From: Owenia fusiformis
Taxonomy: Eukaryota; Annelida; Polychaeta; Sabellida; Oweniidae
DNA length: 64,000 bases
Direction: 5' to 3'
Assembly: GCA_903813345.2 (NCBI GenBank)
Contig: CAIIXF020000003.1
Location: 2,012,109 to 2,076,108, forward strand
How positions within the stretch are numbered: the first letter of the stretch is position 1; each line of letters opens with the position of its first letter. Under the pieces are notes generated by a model, which saw only the letters and a program-made list of their open reading frames with translations, did no database searches and was not told where the DNA came from. Positions 35,601-47,200 of this stretch are shown here, piece by piece. The position numbers were made by a program, and so were the translations under genes.

Positions 35601-36913
35601 AGCTTAATACTCATTTGTTCTACTCATTTTTACCATATAGAGTACAGAACTTAATAGATGTTTATAAAATTTTCTATATTCATGAATGGTAGGGAGGAAG
35701 TCTGTTTTGTAATCCCTTTACCGCATGCGCTTTCACTATCATATGCCCTTACATTTTAATCACAAGAAGTGAGTAGCTCACATAATTCCATGGTATTACT
35801 CAGGGGCTTCCCTTAACTTTCCTTTATGGTACCAAGTACGAGCCTTATATTATGAATCTATCACAAAGCATTCAAAATGACAGACAACAGTAGGTTAGAT
35901 CCGTATACGATCGATCTATAAGTCTTATATGGATCTATCACATGGGTATCACGTGTCCCAATACCAACTCTGAAATTTGGGAAACCCCTCTCCCTCACTG
36001 GCGGATCCAGAAGTTAGCAAGGGGAGGGGGCCCATATTTCAAATTTGAAAAAATTGGGCCCCTAAATCCCCCCCAAAAATTCAAATCAAGGTATATTTTT
36101 GATAATACGGTCTAAAAAGGCCAAGTACATGTAATGCCCAAAATGGCCCACTTATTGAGGCCCTTCTAAATTTTTGGGCCAAACATTTTTTTCTGGGCCC
36201 ACCCTAGAGGCCACAGCCCTCTAGATCCGCCAGTGCCTATGCATCTTTATTTGATTTATTTTGTTTATTAGATGTCCTAAGCTTTCTTGAAAATATACTA
36301 AAGGCTCAGGACCCTACGTCATATATCGATGTTGTTTTTGACAAAGTTAGCGTGGACAAAAGAAGTGCTACCGGCTACGGTCAGGGAATTCTATATTCCA
36401 TAAATGATCAAGGCGAGACGGTGGTGTTTGATGTAATGCGGTAAATATTCTTTATACAGTTTTTGATAAGATTGATAACAATACTGATGGACCATTAACA
36501 GGTTCAGAAGAATTTCAATGTATATCATTAAATGTTAGAGATTCGATACTGCAGAAAACAATAACAAACTAACAAAATAAAGTACTTATGTAAAAGTAAA
36601 ATTTCTAGCATTTTCTAATTAACAGTTGATGTTCCAAAAATTGTTCCATGAGGTTCTTTCAGCATTTGTCTACTGAACTTTGAATATGACAGTTGTAGCA
36701 TGACAGTTGTAAATGTATAATAAAAATGTTATTTTACTACACTGGACGAAATGAATACAAGGCAGTGAATTGGTTTATTTTCAAATAATGTACTCATTGA
36801 TGACTTACGTTCTTTTCAGCGTCATGATCCACTTCGTTCGGGTCAAAGAAGGAAGAAATTGTGTTTGGAAAATCAAGTTCTGGCTCGAGAACAAAGAGTT
36901 CGATGCTAAATAA
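29611..36913 (+). CDS. Small secreted protein with NTF2-like (SnoaL/DUF4440-type) fold
   Basis: Exons: 29611-29743, 33739-33906, 36272-36440, 36820-36913; phases 1, 1 and 2 agree and give 187 residues. Residues 1-19 are a signal peptide (MKLLAVILLSVLIDPCNCYW), followed by a Ser/Arg/Gly-rich linker. Exon 2 has the hallmark start of NTF2-like/SnoaL domains: an acidic helix (LAELNEFMRLYKDD), then AARYTDDCVILASSFWRTFEGREG, comparable with the Tyr-Thr-Asp-Asp...Gly-Arg-Glu pattern of DUF4440 proteins. Exons 3 and 4 supply the strands (VVFDKVSVDKRSATGYGQG, CVWKIKFWLENKEFD). Four cysteines in the domain fit an extracellular protein. A 5' UTR exon probably ends at 29298 (AAAG|GTAAGG) with an acceptor at 29599. 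An AATAAA signal lies near 36945. Intron 1 (4 kb) and intron 2 (2.4 kb) are full of inverted-repeat elements. Substrate or enzymatic role is unknown; catalytic residues cannot be assigned. Confidence 0.88.
30728..31098. mobile_element. Double-hairpin repeat in intron 1
   Basis: TATGTCACTATCGTGGCATA (about 30729) pairs with TGCCACGATAGTGACATA (about 30823). Then TTATAACATACCTATGATGA (about 30846) pairs with TCATCATAGGTATGTTATAA near 31079. The second pair encloses a GC-rich stretch with AAGTTAGCGGGCGCGGGC. Probably two related MITEs or one compound one. Confidence 0.65.
31310..32168. mobile_element. Near-perfect 859-bp hairpin (fold-back element)
   Basis: TGCACCCTATGCAGACAGAG at the left end and CTCTGTCTGCATAGGGTGTA at the right end are the tips of about 420-bp arms. 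They meet around a loop of about 12-16 nt at 31732-31743 (between GGGTGCGGAGC and GCTCCGCACCC). The arms differ at only scattered bases, so it is young or under gene conversion. The same 63-codon frame appears on the minus strand of one arm and the plus strand of the other. Confidence 0.95.
32169..33221. other. Intron 1 sequence without recognised features
   Basis: AT-rich intron of the NTF2-like gene. No exon or bounded repeat seen. Confidence 0.45.
33222..33714. mobile_element. MITE, ends ACACCCCAGTCACATTT
   Basis: ACACCCCAGTCACATTT opens and AAATGTGACTGGGGTGT closes it. The interior carries GC-rich inverted blocks (ACGGCGACC, TTTCTACGCTCGCCG, GGCCTCCGTACG). Its right end is only 24 bp before exon 33739-33906, so the exon's branch point must lie in the remaining 24 bp or in the element itself. 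Confidence 0.85.
33949..35171. mobile_element. TIR element made of CCCGTAAAA repeats, 5-bp target duplication
   Basis: CAGACTTGCCAACCT opens and AGGTTGGCAAGTCTG closes it. TCATG is duplicated directly on both sides (33944-33948 and 35172-35176). Both subterminal zones (about 33960-34240 and 34770-35150) consist of degenerate ACTCCCGTAAAA/CTCCCGTTTTTT units of roughly 20-30 bp. The middle (34260-34760) is unique. The TGDF-rich reverse frame of 150 codons is this repeat read through and is not a gene. No transposase. Confidence 0.88.
35239..35535. mobile_element. Short palindromic element
   Basis: AATTTTAGACCTACC...GTGTTTGAAAATC at the left is mirrored by GATTTTCAAACATCTGG...TAAGTCTAAAATT at the right, with a GC-rich central inverted pair (GAGAAGCGCTTCTC at about 35341). 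Confidence 0.7.
35996..36235. mobile_element. hAT-like MITE, ends CACTGGCGGATC
   Basis: CACTGGCGGATCCAGA opens and CTAGATCCGCCAGTG closes it; the core has GGGCCC and GGCCCA words as in 11840-12117. It ends 36 bp before exon 36272-36440 of the NTF2-like gene. Confidence 0.8.
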
Positions 36914-37285
36914 TAATTATAATGTGAAAATTAACGAGCATTAAAAAATAAAAGTTGCTAGCAACAATCTTTGTATTTTGTATAGTTCACTACAATTCGT
37001 TAGTTTTTGGTATTTCAAGATATATTCGTCTTTTTGTGATTCACAACCATTTTACCCTATCCGTGTATTGAAATTGAAATGCCCATTTGATATGCAGGAT
37101 CATGTCAATAAAAACAGGACACTTTGTATCATTCTTAGAAGTATTTAGATATGATTACAAAAATGTAGTAACAGGTTAGGTGTGTGGCTACACGTGAGCT
37201 TTATGAATAAGATCTCTGGTATTAACCTCTCATTTATATCTATGATACTACAAAGCTGTCTGATCTTTTCTACAAAATATTTACA

Positions 37286-37999
37286 CTAATCCGTCTCTTT
37301 TCCTTTGATACTAGTAAATATTGATTTGGATGTGTCCATATCACTTTCCTCTGAAACCTCTTTGGAACTTTCAACCGAATGTTTTGAAATTTTGCCTGAA
37401 TTTTCAGTGGTTTTAACTGAATCTGCAGAAGTCACATCATCATACTGTCTCTTTGTTTTCGTGGATTTTTTTGTCTCAACTTTGCGACGTTTTTCTTCAG
37501 TGGCATTTTCCACATCATCGTCATTTTTCTCATCATCATTTTTCTTATTGTCATCATTAGTCTTATCATCGTTTTTCCTATCATCATTATTCTTATTATT
37601 CTTATCATCATTAATTGTGAATTGTTTAAAGTCGATAACAGAAGTGTGGTGGCCCTGAACATTTACTCCAGACGCATCATGTTTCAATGAATCGTCAGTT
37701 TCGTTGTCTGTAATGAACGCCCGAACCATTTTTAGCTTTTTCATTGTTTTTCCCACATACTGGACAGACTTTTCCCCTTCCTCATCTTTAGTCTGTTCAA
37801 AAAACAAAGAAGTTCCAACAATATCCTCAAACTCGCCAACAAAGATATATTGGCCAAGCTGTAGAATAGGCTTTTCAGAGTCAATTCCAATGACCTTGAA
37901 CTGTTCTAATAGATCTGGTTTCAACCAATCACGGCCCATGACCCCTGAGAGTTCAACCGTGAGGTACATTTCATCTTCCTCAATGTCTTGTGCTGCCAT
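37286..37999 (-). CDS. GTF3C6: General transcription factor 3C subunit 6 (TFIIIC 35-kDa subunit)
   Basis: One uninterrupted 237-codon frame starting AAAGATGGCAGC (good start context). Residues about 10-100 match the TFIIIC subunit 6 domain: VELSGVMGRDWLKPD, then IGIDSEKPILQLGQYIFVGE, EDIVGTSLFFE and the TMKKLKM block; human GTF3C6 has the equivalent GIDTERPILQ, GEYEDTLGT and TMKKLSM. The product helps TFIIIC bind Pol III promoters (tRNA, 5S) in the nucleus. From about residue 125 it is low complexity, Asn/Asp/Lys-rich, then a Lys-rich basic stretch (EEKRRKVETKKSTKTKRQ, a likely NLS) and a Ser-rich acidic tail. The coding repeat is an ATC/ATT-type trinucleotide tract. The gene is intronless although its vertebrate counterpart has several introns. 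It is 275 bp downstream of the MED10 stop on the same strand. Confidence 0.93.
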   Translation of the reverse strand: MAAQDIEEDEMYLTVELSGVMGRDWLKPDLLEQFKVIGIDSEKPILQLGQYIFVGEFEDIVGTSLFFEQTKDEEGEKSVQYVGKTMKKLKMVRAFITDNETDDSLKHDASGVNVQGHHTSVIDFKQFTINDDKNNKNNDDRKNDDKTNDDNKKNDDEKNDDDVENATEEKRRKVETKKSTKTKRQYDDVTSADSVKTTENSGKISKHSVESSKEVSEESDMDTSKSIFTSIKGKETD

Positions 38000-38274
38000 C
38001 TTTCAATGGTGAGGATATTTGTTTTGTTTAGATTCACCTATCTTTTGTGTTTTACATCTAAGGTCTCACTTTAGTCAAATATAAATATAATTGCTTTACT
38101 TTGCAATAATGTCTTCTATTACGCTTTTTTGTCAGCTATCACGCTAGCTCATCTGTCAACTTTTTCTTAAGTCTGTTATCCAGTACACTTCTCTGCTATA
38201 AGAAACAGGACCCTAGTCTGTTATCAATTACGCTTATCTGATATCTATCACCCAGTACGTTAATCTGCTAAGCA

Positions 38275-41200
38275 TTACACCAATCTATCGTCACCACGAA
38301 CAGCTCTGTATTTTGCCATTTCATTCGGGAATGTTTTGCTGAGCTCTAAGATCAGGAGAACTTTGAATTTCTGGAAAATAAAGCAAGTAATTATGCAAAT
38401 GAATAAATATGCCTTGAATTCACAACCTCGCGGTTATGGCAACAGCGTCTAGCCCAGCATATTCAATACTCTTGCTCGGCAACCCCAAAAAGGGTGTTTC
38501 ATCAGTCAATCTGATTAGAGGGAACAAGTGTTAATGCTCCAATACAATTGAAGTGAATTCATGCATACATTCCCAGGCACAATTAGCTCAACTGCAGGCC
38601 CGAGACAGGATTTGCAAAGATGGGTGTTCAGTTTTCAAAATTTTCCAGGGGGGGTTCACACTTGACAATTTTGGCCCAAATATGACTAAAATCACTTGAG
38701 AAGTGCTAAAAATGGTGAAAAACTGCATGATTTTGAAAGAATTTTTGGCCAGGGGCTACGGGCCTAAATGTCCTTAAGAACCCAGAGCAGATGATAACCT
38801 CTGCAACTAAAACCTCAGAGAGTGATTCATGAATGAATAATGAATGAACAAAAGCAATGGGGTTCATACGTCCCGAACTCACAACCGCATGATTATGACA
38901 TCAGCGCCTAGACCGGTCGGCCAACTTGACAACTCAAAAAGGTTGTTTCATCAGTCAATCTGATCAGAGGGAACATTAGTGTTAACGATCAAACTGCACA
39001 CAGAGGTAACTTTCATACACACATTCACAAGATACATTCACACAAACAAGATACATTCTCACAAACAAGATACATGTACATTCTCTCACACCATAATTAG
39101 ATCAAATGTCCTTCAGATGTTTTTGAAGGAATATGAAACAAAAAAGAAAACAAAAGAGAGTATGATATCTTGATTCTAAATTAAGAGATGCTTACAAGTA
39201 CAGGGTGGTCCAAAAAAAGTGAACCCCTGCAACAGGCTATATTTTTCTTAATACATGCATGAATTGGCTCATATTATCACATGTTGTAGAGAAAGGTCTA
39301 AAATTTTGGTTGATGCCATAATTTATTCTCAGTCTTAAATTTTGAAGAAATTACAAGCGTTTATCAAACATGCCTGGAAATTAGATATTGTACAAAATTT
39401 TACAAATGTGATTCAAGGAAATCGTTGAAACACATTGGATGATCTTAAACAGCTTTCAGTTAGAGATACAAATTTAAAACCCTACCATATGACAAAAGGG
39501 ACACTGTTCAAGCAGAAAACACATTTCACACTTTCATTGATCATTTTGAAGCATTTTTAACTGTTCAACAGTTTCAGGGGTATGTTACCTACACCAACAG
39601 TTAGAGGGGGCCTCTTATGGAAGGGAGTTGCCCCCTGTGACCAGGAATCTGATAACCCCTTTATCAAATATCTTTAAAAAATCAAAACAAAATCCAATAT
39701 CCAATGTTTTGAGCCATAAATCATTAGAATTGGTCCATGATTTGAAGATATTGACATTTCAAGATCATATAGGGGTATGTTCATGATTTCACTGGAAAAT
39801 GTTTTCGTCTGTGGAAGCTTAGCACATCTCTTTGGATCACAATAACTTTGCAACTAACAAATGTAGGATGCTAGTTTTAAGCCATAATGTGCAGAATTTA
39901 AAATTGAACAAAGTCAGAAAATATTAGTTCTTTAAAGGGTGACGCATATCGTTTAGCAAATCGAACGCTCGTTTCTGGTGTTGCTCACCGTTTAGTATAA
40001 AAGGCCCGATCCCGGAATAATACTCAAGGGTTCACAGGTTCGAGGTCGTTGTGTCAACACCTCTAACTGTTATATAGCATAAGTATATTATAGATTGTCA
40101 CACATTTATAAAAGGGTGAATTTTATTTTGACATATCAATTCCACATTTATGGGTGAAGTTTCAGGATCTTCTATTTGTGTATAATAAGGAAAAATTGGC
40201 ATCTAAATTTCCCCATAACGTAATAGCACACAGCTTGGCATATGAAATATCCTACAAATGAAACAAAGCAAGACAAACTGGTTTCTAATACAAGAATTTA
40301 TATTGGCTGTTGTACGTGTATTATTTGAACGCAATCACTCTTTGGATAACGTTTTCAAAATCATTATAAACGGATTACTTTATCTCAAAGACAATTTCAA
40401 TAAACTGGATTTTACAGAACTCCCCTTATTTCTTAAAAATGGACTGATCCAGTTGATTCGCCTGGAGCCGCCATATTGTTTTTATACGGGATGCTAATCA
40501 AAACCCTTTAAGACTGCAGCTTATAAAATTCCCAGGGGGAAAGGTGTTAAAGGGTTGAAGAATCGCGGATATTGAAAATCACAATTTGTCCATTTTCAGT
40601 AATGTTTGGTTAGGGCTTATAATTTCTGCAAAGGACGATTCTCGGTTTGGAGAACAGTCTCCTGGGCTAATAATTTTTTTAATGAAAAATATAGAAATAT
40701 TACCCAAATTAAACTATGAATATTCAAAAGAGGACATTTAGATCTACAAGATGTAAAAATAACAAATTGGTCTGAAGCAGGGATAATGCTCGATTTGACC
40801 GATTCAATAAAATACAAGTCTCGATTTGGGGAAAGAAGTTCATCAGTGTACTGCGCTAATATTTTTTTGAGAAAAATCTAGAAATATTACCCAAATTAAA
40901 TTATGACTACAAATCTATATTATGTAAAAAAAATCAAATTTGTCCGAAGCAGGGATAATGCTCATTTAGATTGATGAACTTCGTTCTCCAAACCGAGAAT
41001 CGTCCTTTCAAGACTAAGAAAAATGTATGGCCCCAACATAAATTTTAGACCTTCCTCTACAACATGTGAAAATAAAAAAGAATTCCTGCAAGTAATAAGG
41101 GAAATATGGCCAGTTGCAGGGGTTCACTTTTTTTTGGACCACCCTGTATATTGTGCAGTTACATTATATTATTATTGAAAGGCACTTGAAGTTCTTTAGA

Positions 41201-44200
41201 AAAGGCTGTAAATTATCTATTTTATGGCTGCAAGAGGCAAAATTAGTTGACATTTTCCCAAGATGCACTGACATTGACATGCAAATTGTCACCACCTGCC
41301 ATTTGTTACAAACATCAAACCGTTGACCAATGAACACCAAACCCATCCAAAAAATGGAGACTATATCAATATGTCGCATTTGTGAATCAGAGGTTCATGT
41401 TTAGTGCTTATATTTGTACATGATTTGATGAAGTAATAGCTGTACAATTTTTAGTGCTTAAAGAATCTCAATGCGTACTTGAGAAGAAAAATGAACAAAA
41501 AATCATGGAAACTCAAATAGTCAAAATGAATAATGCGCACAACACCATTTGACACCCTGTACATTTATTTTGTTTTGAGCAAATATTAAGCAGAGGAAAA
41601 AATATTCTAAGAAAACAGCATAAATAGTACAGAGATCGGTATGGTGCATGTACTGTTTTCACAAACGTGTAATTTAATTCTATTTGGATGAATAGATGGC
41701 ATATTTGGTTGACATATTGACAAAAAATGAATGACTCATGTGAAAAAATTCTCTTTGCTGTAAAATAAAAATTTGTTTGGGGGATGAAAAGCAAGTATTT
41801 ACTTTTCAAATAAACATTGAAAAATATAAACAGAGTCACTTAAAGTGTAGTATTGGTTACCTTAAAACCATCTATTTTGCCTTTGACCGATTCATTCTTA
41901 GATAGAGCTTTTTCCATACAATCCTTGGTGTACAATTGGGGATTCTTGCCTTGATCTATATACCTGTAATAATTAATTAAATCAATTAAAATTAAATGCA
42001 AGTGTAAAGTTCATGAATTGTGTTCATAATTATGAAACATAATTACATGTATATGTATAAGGATACTTGATTATGAAACATGTATATGTCAAGAATACTT
42101 GATTATGAAACATGTATATGTCAAGAATACTTGATTAGGAAACATGTATATGTCAAGAATACTTGATTAGGAAACATGTATATGTCAAGAATACTTGATT
42201 ATGAAACATAATTACATGTATATGTCAAGAATACTTGATTATGAAACATAATTACATGTATATGTCAAGAATACTTGATTATGAAACATGTATATGTCAA
42301 GAATACTTGATTATGAAACATATTACATGTATATGTCAAGAATACTTGATTATGAAACATGTATGTGTCAAGAATACTTGATTATGAAACATGTATATGT
42401 CAAGAATACTTGATTATGAAACATAATTTCATGTATATGTCAAGAATACTTGATTATGAAACATAATTACATGTATATGTCAAGAGTACTTGATTATGAA
42501 ACATAATTACATGTATATGTCAAGAATACTTGATTATGAAACATGTATATGTCAAGAATACTTGATTATGAAACATAATTACATGTAAATGTCAAGAATA
42601 CTTGATTATGAAACATAATTACATGTATAAATGTCAAGAATACTTGATTATGAAACATAATTACATGTATTAATGTCAAGAATACTTGATTATGAAACAT
42701 AATTACATGTAAATGTCAAGAATACTTGATTATGAAACATAATTACATGTAAATGTCAAGAATACTTGATTATGAAACATAATTACCGTGTATTGACTCT
42801 CTTCGAGCACATTTAGTATGCGCCAAATCGCTTCCAAAGTGGCTTAGTTAGTCTAAACCGATGTTGAGGTAGATTACTAAGAAGTGGCCCATAGTCATTA
42901 TAGATTGGTTCATTGACTATTCATTTTCACTTGTCTGCAGTTAAAAAGGTGACACGAAAGGGCTAAACGGCTTGCCCCAAGGTGCAACCGTCAAAAATAT
43001 GAGTTTGAAAAAAATCATGTTTTTCAAATAATAGCAGTGACTATATGAAATAAGAGGCATATTTGATATTGATATGTATGATAGTCTATTTGGGTGTGGT
43101 CGTTTTTATCAAAAACAATAATGGTGAAGAATTATATATTGCTGACCTTGAAATGCCATTTTAATCCAAAAGTCACTGTTGCTAATCATAATATTCCTAT
43201 TTTACTTATACAATGTTATGTTAGTTTTTGGCAAAGTAAATAATTATAGGGGTCACACAAGGATCCACTTTATTTACAACTTTTTCATATTTAGTGATGT
43301 TTTGAAAAAATACTACGTTAAACACAATTTTATTTGTTAAATATTAAATGTAATGATGGTAGTGTTTGTTTCATTGTTTCAACTAAAAATTGCAATTCAT
43401 TGCTCTTGCTCTTACAGATGCAGATATACCAGTACAAAAAGTCTTCAATAAAGTTGATCCTTGTGTGAGCCCTATTATTATTTACTTTGCCGAAAATGAA
43501 TATAACAATTATTCAGATATATAAAAATCCTTTAATATGTTAAATAGGAATACAATGATTGACTTTTGAATAAAAAGGCATTATACATGTACATATATAT
43601 GTAGTTGTTGCAGTAAAATTACCGCACCAAAGTGGACTATCTTTCCATATTAATATCAAATGGGCCTTCTATTTGCATTTTACTGAAAATATTTGTAACA
43701 AACGTTTATTGTGATAAAGCAGGCAGTGATTTTGATACTTTTTATGTCCCCACCACATAGTGTGGGGCCATATTGTCGGCCTAGGCGCGTCCGTCTGTCC
43801 GTCTGTCCGTCTGTCTGTCCGTACGTCCGGCAGTTTTCTCCAAAACCGCTACAGATATCACCTTCAAATTTTCAGGGATAACTTATGAGTGCATACAGAT
43901 GTGGATGAAAAAAAATTAACTCGATACCTACTTCCTGTCGGCCATTTTGAAGTCAAATGCTAAAATCCTTGTCTGCAAACTTTAAGAAAAACTGCTTCAC
44001 AGTTGCTTTTAAAACTTTAACATCTTGTTCAACTCACTTCATTCTAGATCTGATTAGGTTTTGGACCTGCTAGCTCAGTCATGTCAGCCATTTTGAATGT
44101 CTTAAGAAAAGTTAGCGCGCGATAATACTTTGTATCATATTGAATGGTGTTTTTGAGTTTTCATACTTTAACTATTTAGTAGCTTTATAAATAATTTCAG

Positions 44201-47200
44201 ATGTACTTTGCTGTAAAAGCCTACTTTATTGTTAACAGTAGTTATATGTGATAATTTTGTAAAAAGAAATCAGCAAAAACTCATAAGGACTTTTTTATTG
44301 TCGGCCATTTTGGATTTTTCGGTCCTAAAATCTTGTCTGTGAAGTCTTGTCTGCGCGTTTTCAGGTGAACCGTTTGGTGGATCAATTTCAAATTTTCAGG
44401 GATGATTCTTAGTATAAAAATCTAGATCTCATTAGTTTTTTGGCATTCTGGGTAAATGTCAAGGCAGCCATTTTGGATTTTCCGTCCTAAAATCTTGTCT
44501 GTAAAGTCTTGTCTACTCGTTTTCAGGTGAACCGTTTCGTAGATCAATTTCAAATTTTCAGGAATGATTCTTAGTATGAAAATCTAGAACTGATTAGTTT
44601 TTTTGCATTCTGGGTAAATGTCAAGGCAGCCATTTTGGATTTTCCGTCTTAAAATCTTGCCTGTAAAGTCTTGTTTACGCGTTTTTAGGAGAACGGTTTG
44701 ATAGATCAATTTCAAATTTTCAGGGATGATTCTTTGTATGAAAATCTACATCTGATTACTTTTTTTGCATTCTGCGTAAATGTTAAGGCAGCCATTTTGG
44801 ATTTTCTGTCCTAAAATCTTGTCTGTAAAGTCTTGTCTACCCGTTTTCAGGTGAACCGTTTGGTAGATCAATTTCATATTTTCATGGATGATTCTTAGTA
44901 TGAAAATCTACAAACAGATTAGTTTTTTGACATTCTGGGTAAATGTCAAGGCAGCCATTTTGGATTTTCCATCCTGAAATCTTGTCTGTAAAGTCTTGTT
45001 TACATGTTTTCTGGTTAACTGTGTGACGGATCAATTTCAAATTTTCAGGGGTGGTTCTTAGTATGAAAATCTAGAACTGACTAAATTTTTGGCATTCTGG
45101 GTAAATTTTAAGGTGGCCACTTTGGATTTTGTGTCCTCAAATTGTGTTGGTAAAGTCTTGTCTACTCATTTTCAGGATAACCATTTCACGGGATCACCAC
45201 TTGGTGGGGACATTTTGTACACATTTGTGTTCTTGTTTTAGCTTGCAGACAGTGACCTAGTCGAGACAACATCTTGTAGTAAAAGGTGTAACAGTGATGA
45301 GGCAGGAATTGATTTTATAAATGCAACTTTTGACAATTCTAATATTGATGGTTTATCTAACAGTTAGCCATTTTGTCCAACATTCTGCGTGGACGCCAAA
45401 TTAAAAGATACCGATTTGCATCACATCAAGTTTGGTTTGTTCACCGATGTTTGTCAGAGTGATACCTGTAGCAGCTGCACTACACTGATATGCAACAAGA
45501 TATATGTGAGCTTTCATTGCAACATTTACATTTAGAACAGTTACAATTTTACTTAGTCTGATAGAAAATTATATAATTGAAGTATATTTCTTTGAGTTTA
45601 TTCAAAATCGAACATGACTTTTACAATACAGATACCTTTGTTTTGAAACATTTGCAGCAATTTTATTTTCAAACGGTCAGTTTTCAACTTTGAATGTTTC
45701 ATTTTTGTTCATAAAAAGTGTATTCTACAAAAGTCAAGGTCATTTCAAGGTACAATGTCAATATTTAGGTAGTTGGCTTTTTAAGACACCTGGCCGTTGA
45801 TTTGACCCTCAACAACCAATGATTAGGTGACCTGAAGTCAAGGTCTGAATGGATCAAGGAAATTTCAAGTTCAAATGTCAATATCTAGCAAGTTGACGTG
45901 AGAACAATTGTGACCTTTGGCGACCAATGATAAGGTGATTTCAAGGTAGTTTCAAGGTCAAAGGTCAAATATCTAGGTCATAGGTAGTTGGCTACTGTGT
46001 GTCTTCAGTAACATTTGATCACCAAAGATAAAGTGACCTACGGTCAATGTCACTGTTTATGGGTCAAGGTCATCTCACGGTCAGAGGTCAGTATCTGAAT
46101 ATTTGGCATTTTGGGGATGCTGCTTCATGTGAGGACCCACTGATATGTGATCTGAGGTCAAGGTCATTCCTACAAGGTCATTATCTCTGTATTTGGCATT
46201 TTGAGGCCCTGGGGGCTGCTATAACCCTTGGCAACTCAAGCTAAGGTGACATGAGGTCAAAGTCAATATCTATGGTTCAAAATTATAGTAAGGTCAAAGG
46301 TCAATATCTAAGTAGTTGGCTCGTTTGTGGCTACACTGACATTTGATCACCAATGATAAAGTGACCTGAGATCAGTGTCATTTTTATAGGTCAAGGCTAG
46401 AGATCAATATCTAAATATTTGGCGTTTTGGAGTGGCTGCTGCACTTGACTCCATTGAAACGTGACCTGAGGTCAAGGTCAATCTAAGGTCAAATTTCAAT
46501 ATCTTAGTGTTTGACGTTTTAAGGCCACATGGGCTGCTGTCGTGATGTGGCCCTTGGCGACTCATGATAAGGTGACATGAGGTCAGCCATCATTTAATGG
46601 TTTAATTCAAGATCATCTCAAGGTCGAGGTCAATATCTAGGTATTTGTGTTTCATGGCATTCGGGAGATGCTGTGACGCTTGGTGACCCATTACTAGGCG
46701 ACTTGGGGTCAAAGTCATTACTGATGGGTCATATCAATTCAAGGTCAAAAGTCAATATCTAGGTATTAAGCCTGTTAAGGCCTTTGGGCTCGTTCATGTC
46801 ATGCATCAGAAAAGGTCAAAAGTCAATAGCCAGGTATTTGGAATTATTTTTAAGGCCATGTGGGGCTGCTGTGACCGACTCGAACAGTAGATTGCTAGTA
46901 TTATAAAGATACACAAGAATATGGCGGGAGGGTGGCAAAATCATCTATTTACTTTAATATGCAAATATGGCACTCTGTAAGGACCCGCGGGTTCCTTCGG
47001 GGAGTTATATGGTAATGCTCTGTGTGGGAACCAAACCTAGTACCTTCTTATCTAGATTCTGATCCTCTACCGCCTTAACTAGACTAGCAGCCACGCTACA
47101 ATTATGGTACTTTGGTACTTCTGACTATATAATTCAAAAGTCAATTATATTATTCTTATTTTGACTTCAAATGATTTTCATATATCTGAATAACCATTAT

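Larger units (their letters stand above)
39201..41146. mobile_element. Mariner-like TIR element, 1.95 kb, TA flanks
   Basis: CAGGGTGGTCCAAAAAAAGT opens it and its reverse complement closes it; TA flanks both ends (39199-39200, 41147-41148). Arms include AACCCCTGCAAC and TAGAGAAAGGTCTAAAATTT against the mirror at 41050-41130. It lies in MED10 intron 3. A second MITE (40630-41008) is nested inside. No transposase motif was found. Confidence 0.85.

Noticed and set aside
37305-38012. 117- and 102-codon plus-strand frames opposite GTF3C6
   Set aside because: Antisense shadows of a recognised gene; the Ser/Phe-rich translation mirrors its Asp/Lys codons.
41513-41839. 108-codon minus-strand frame next to MED10 exon 3
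   Set aside because: No similarity; it lies in the intron after exon 3, and the exon 3 to exon 4 splice matches the known MED10 protein exactly.
47017-47099. Functional tRNA-Leu/Ser gene
   Set aside because: Acceptor and anticodon stems do not pair well and no clear anticodon loop is present; kept only as a SINE-like relic.
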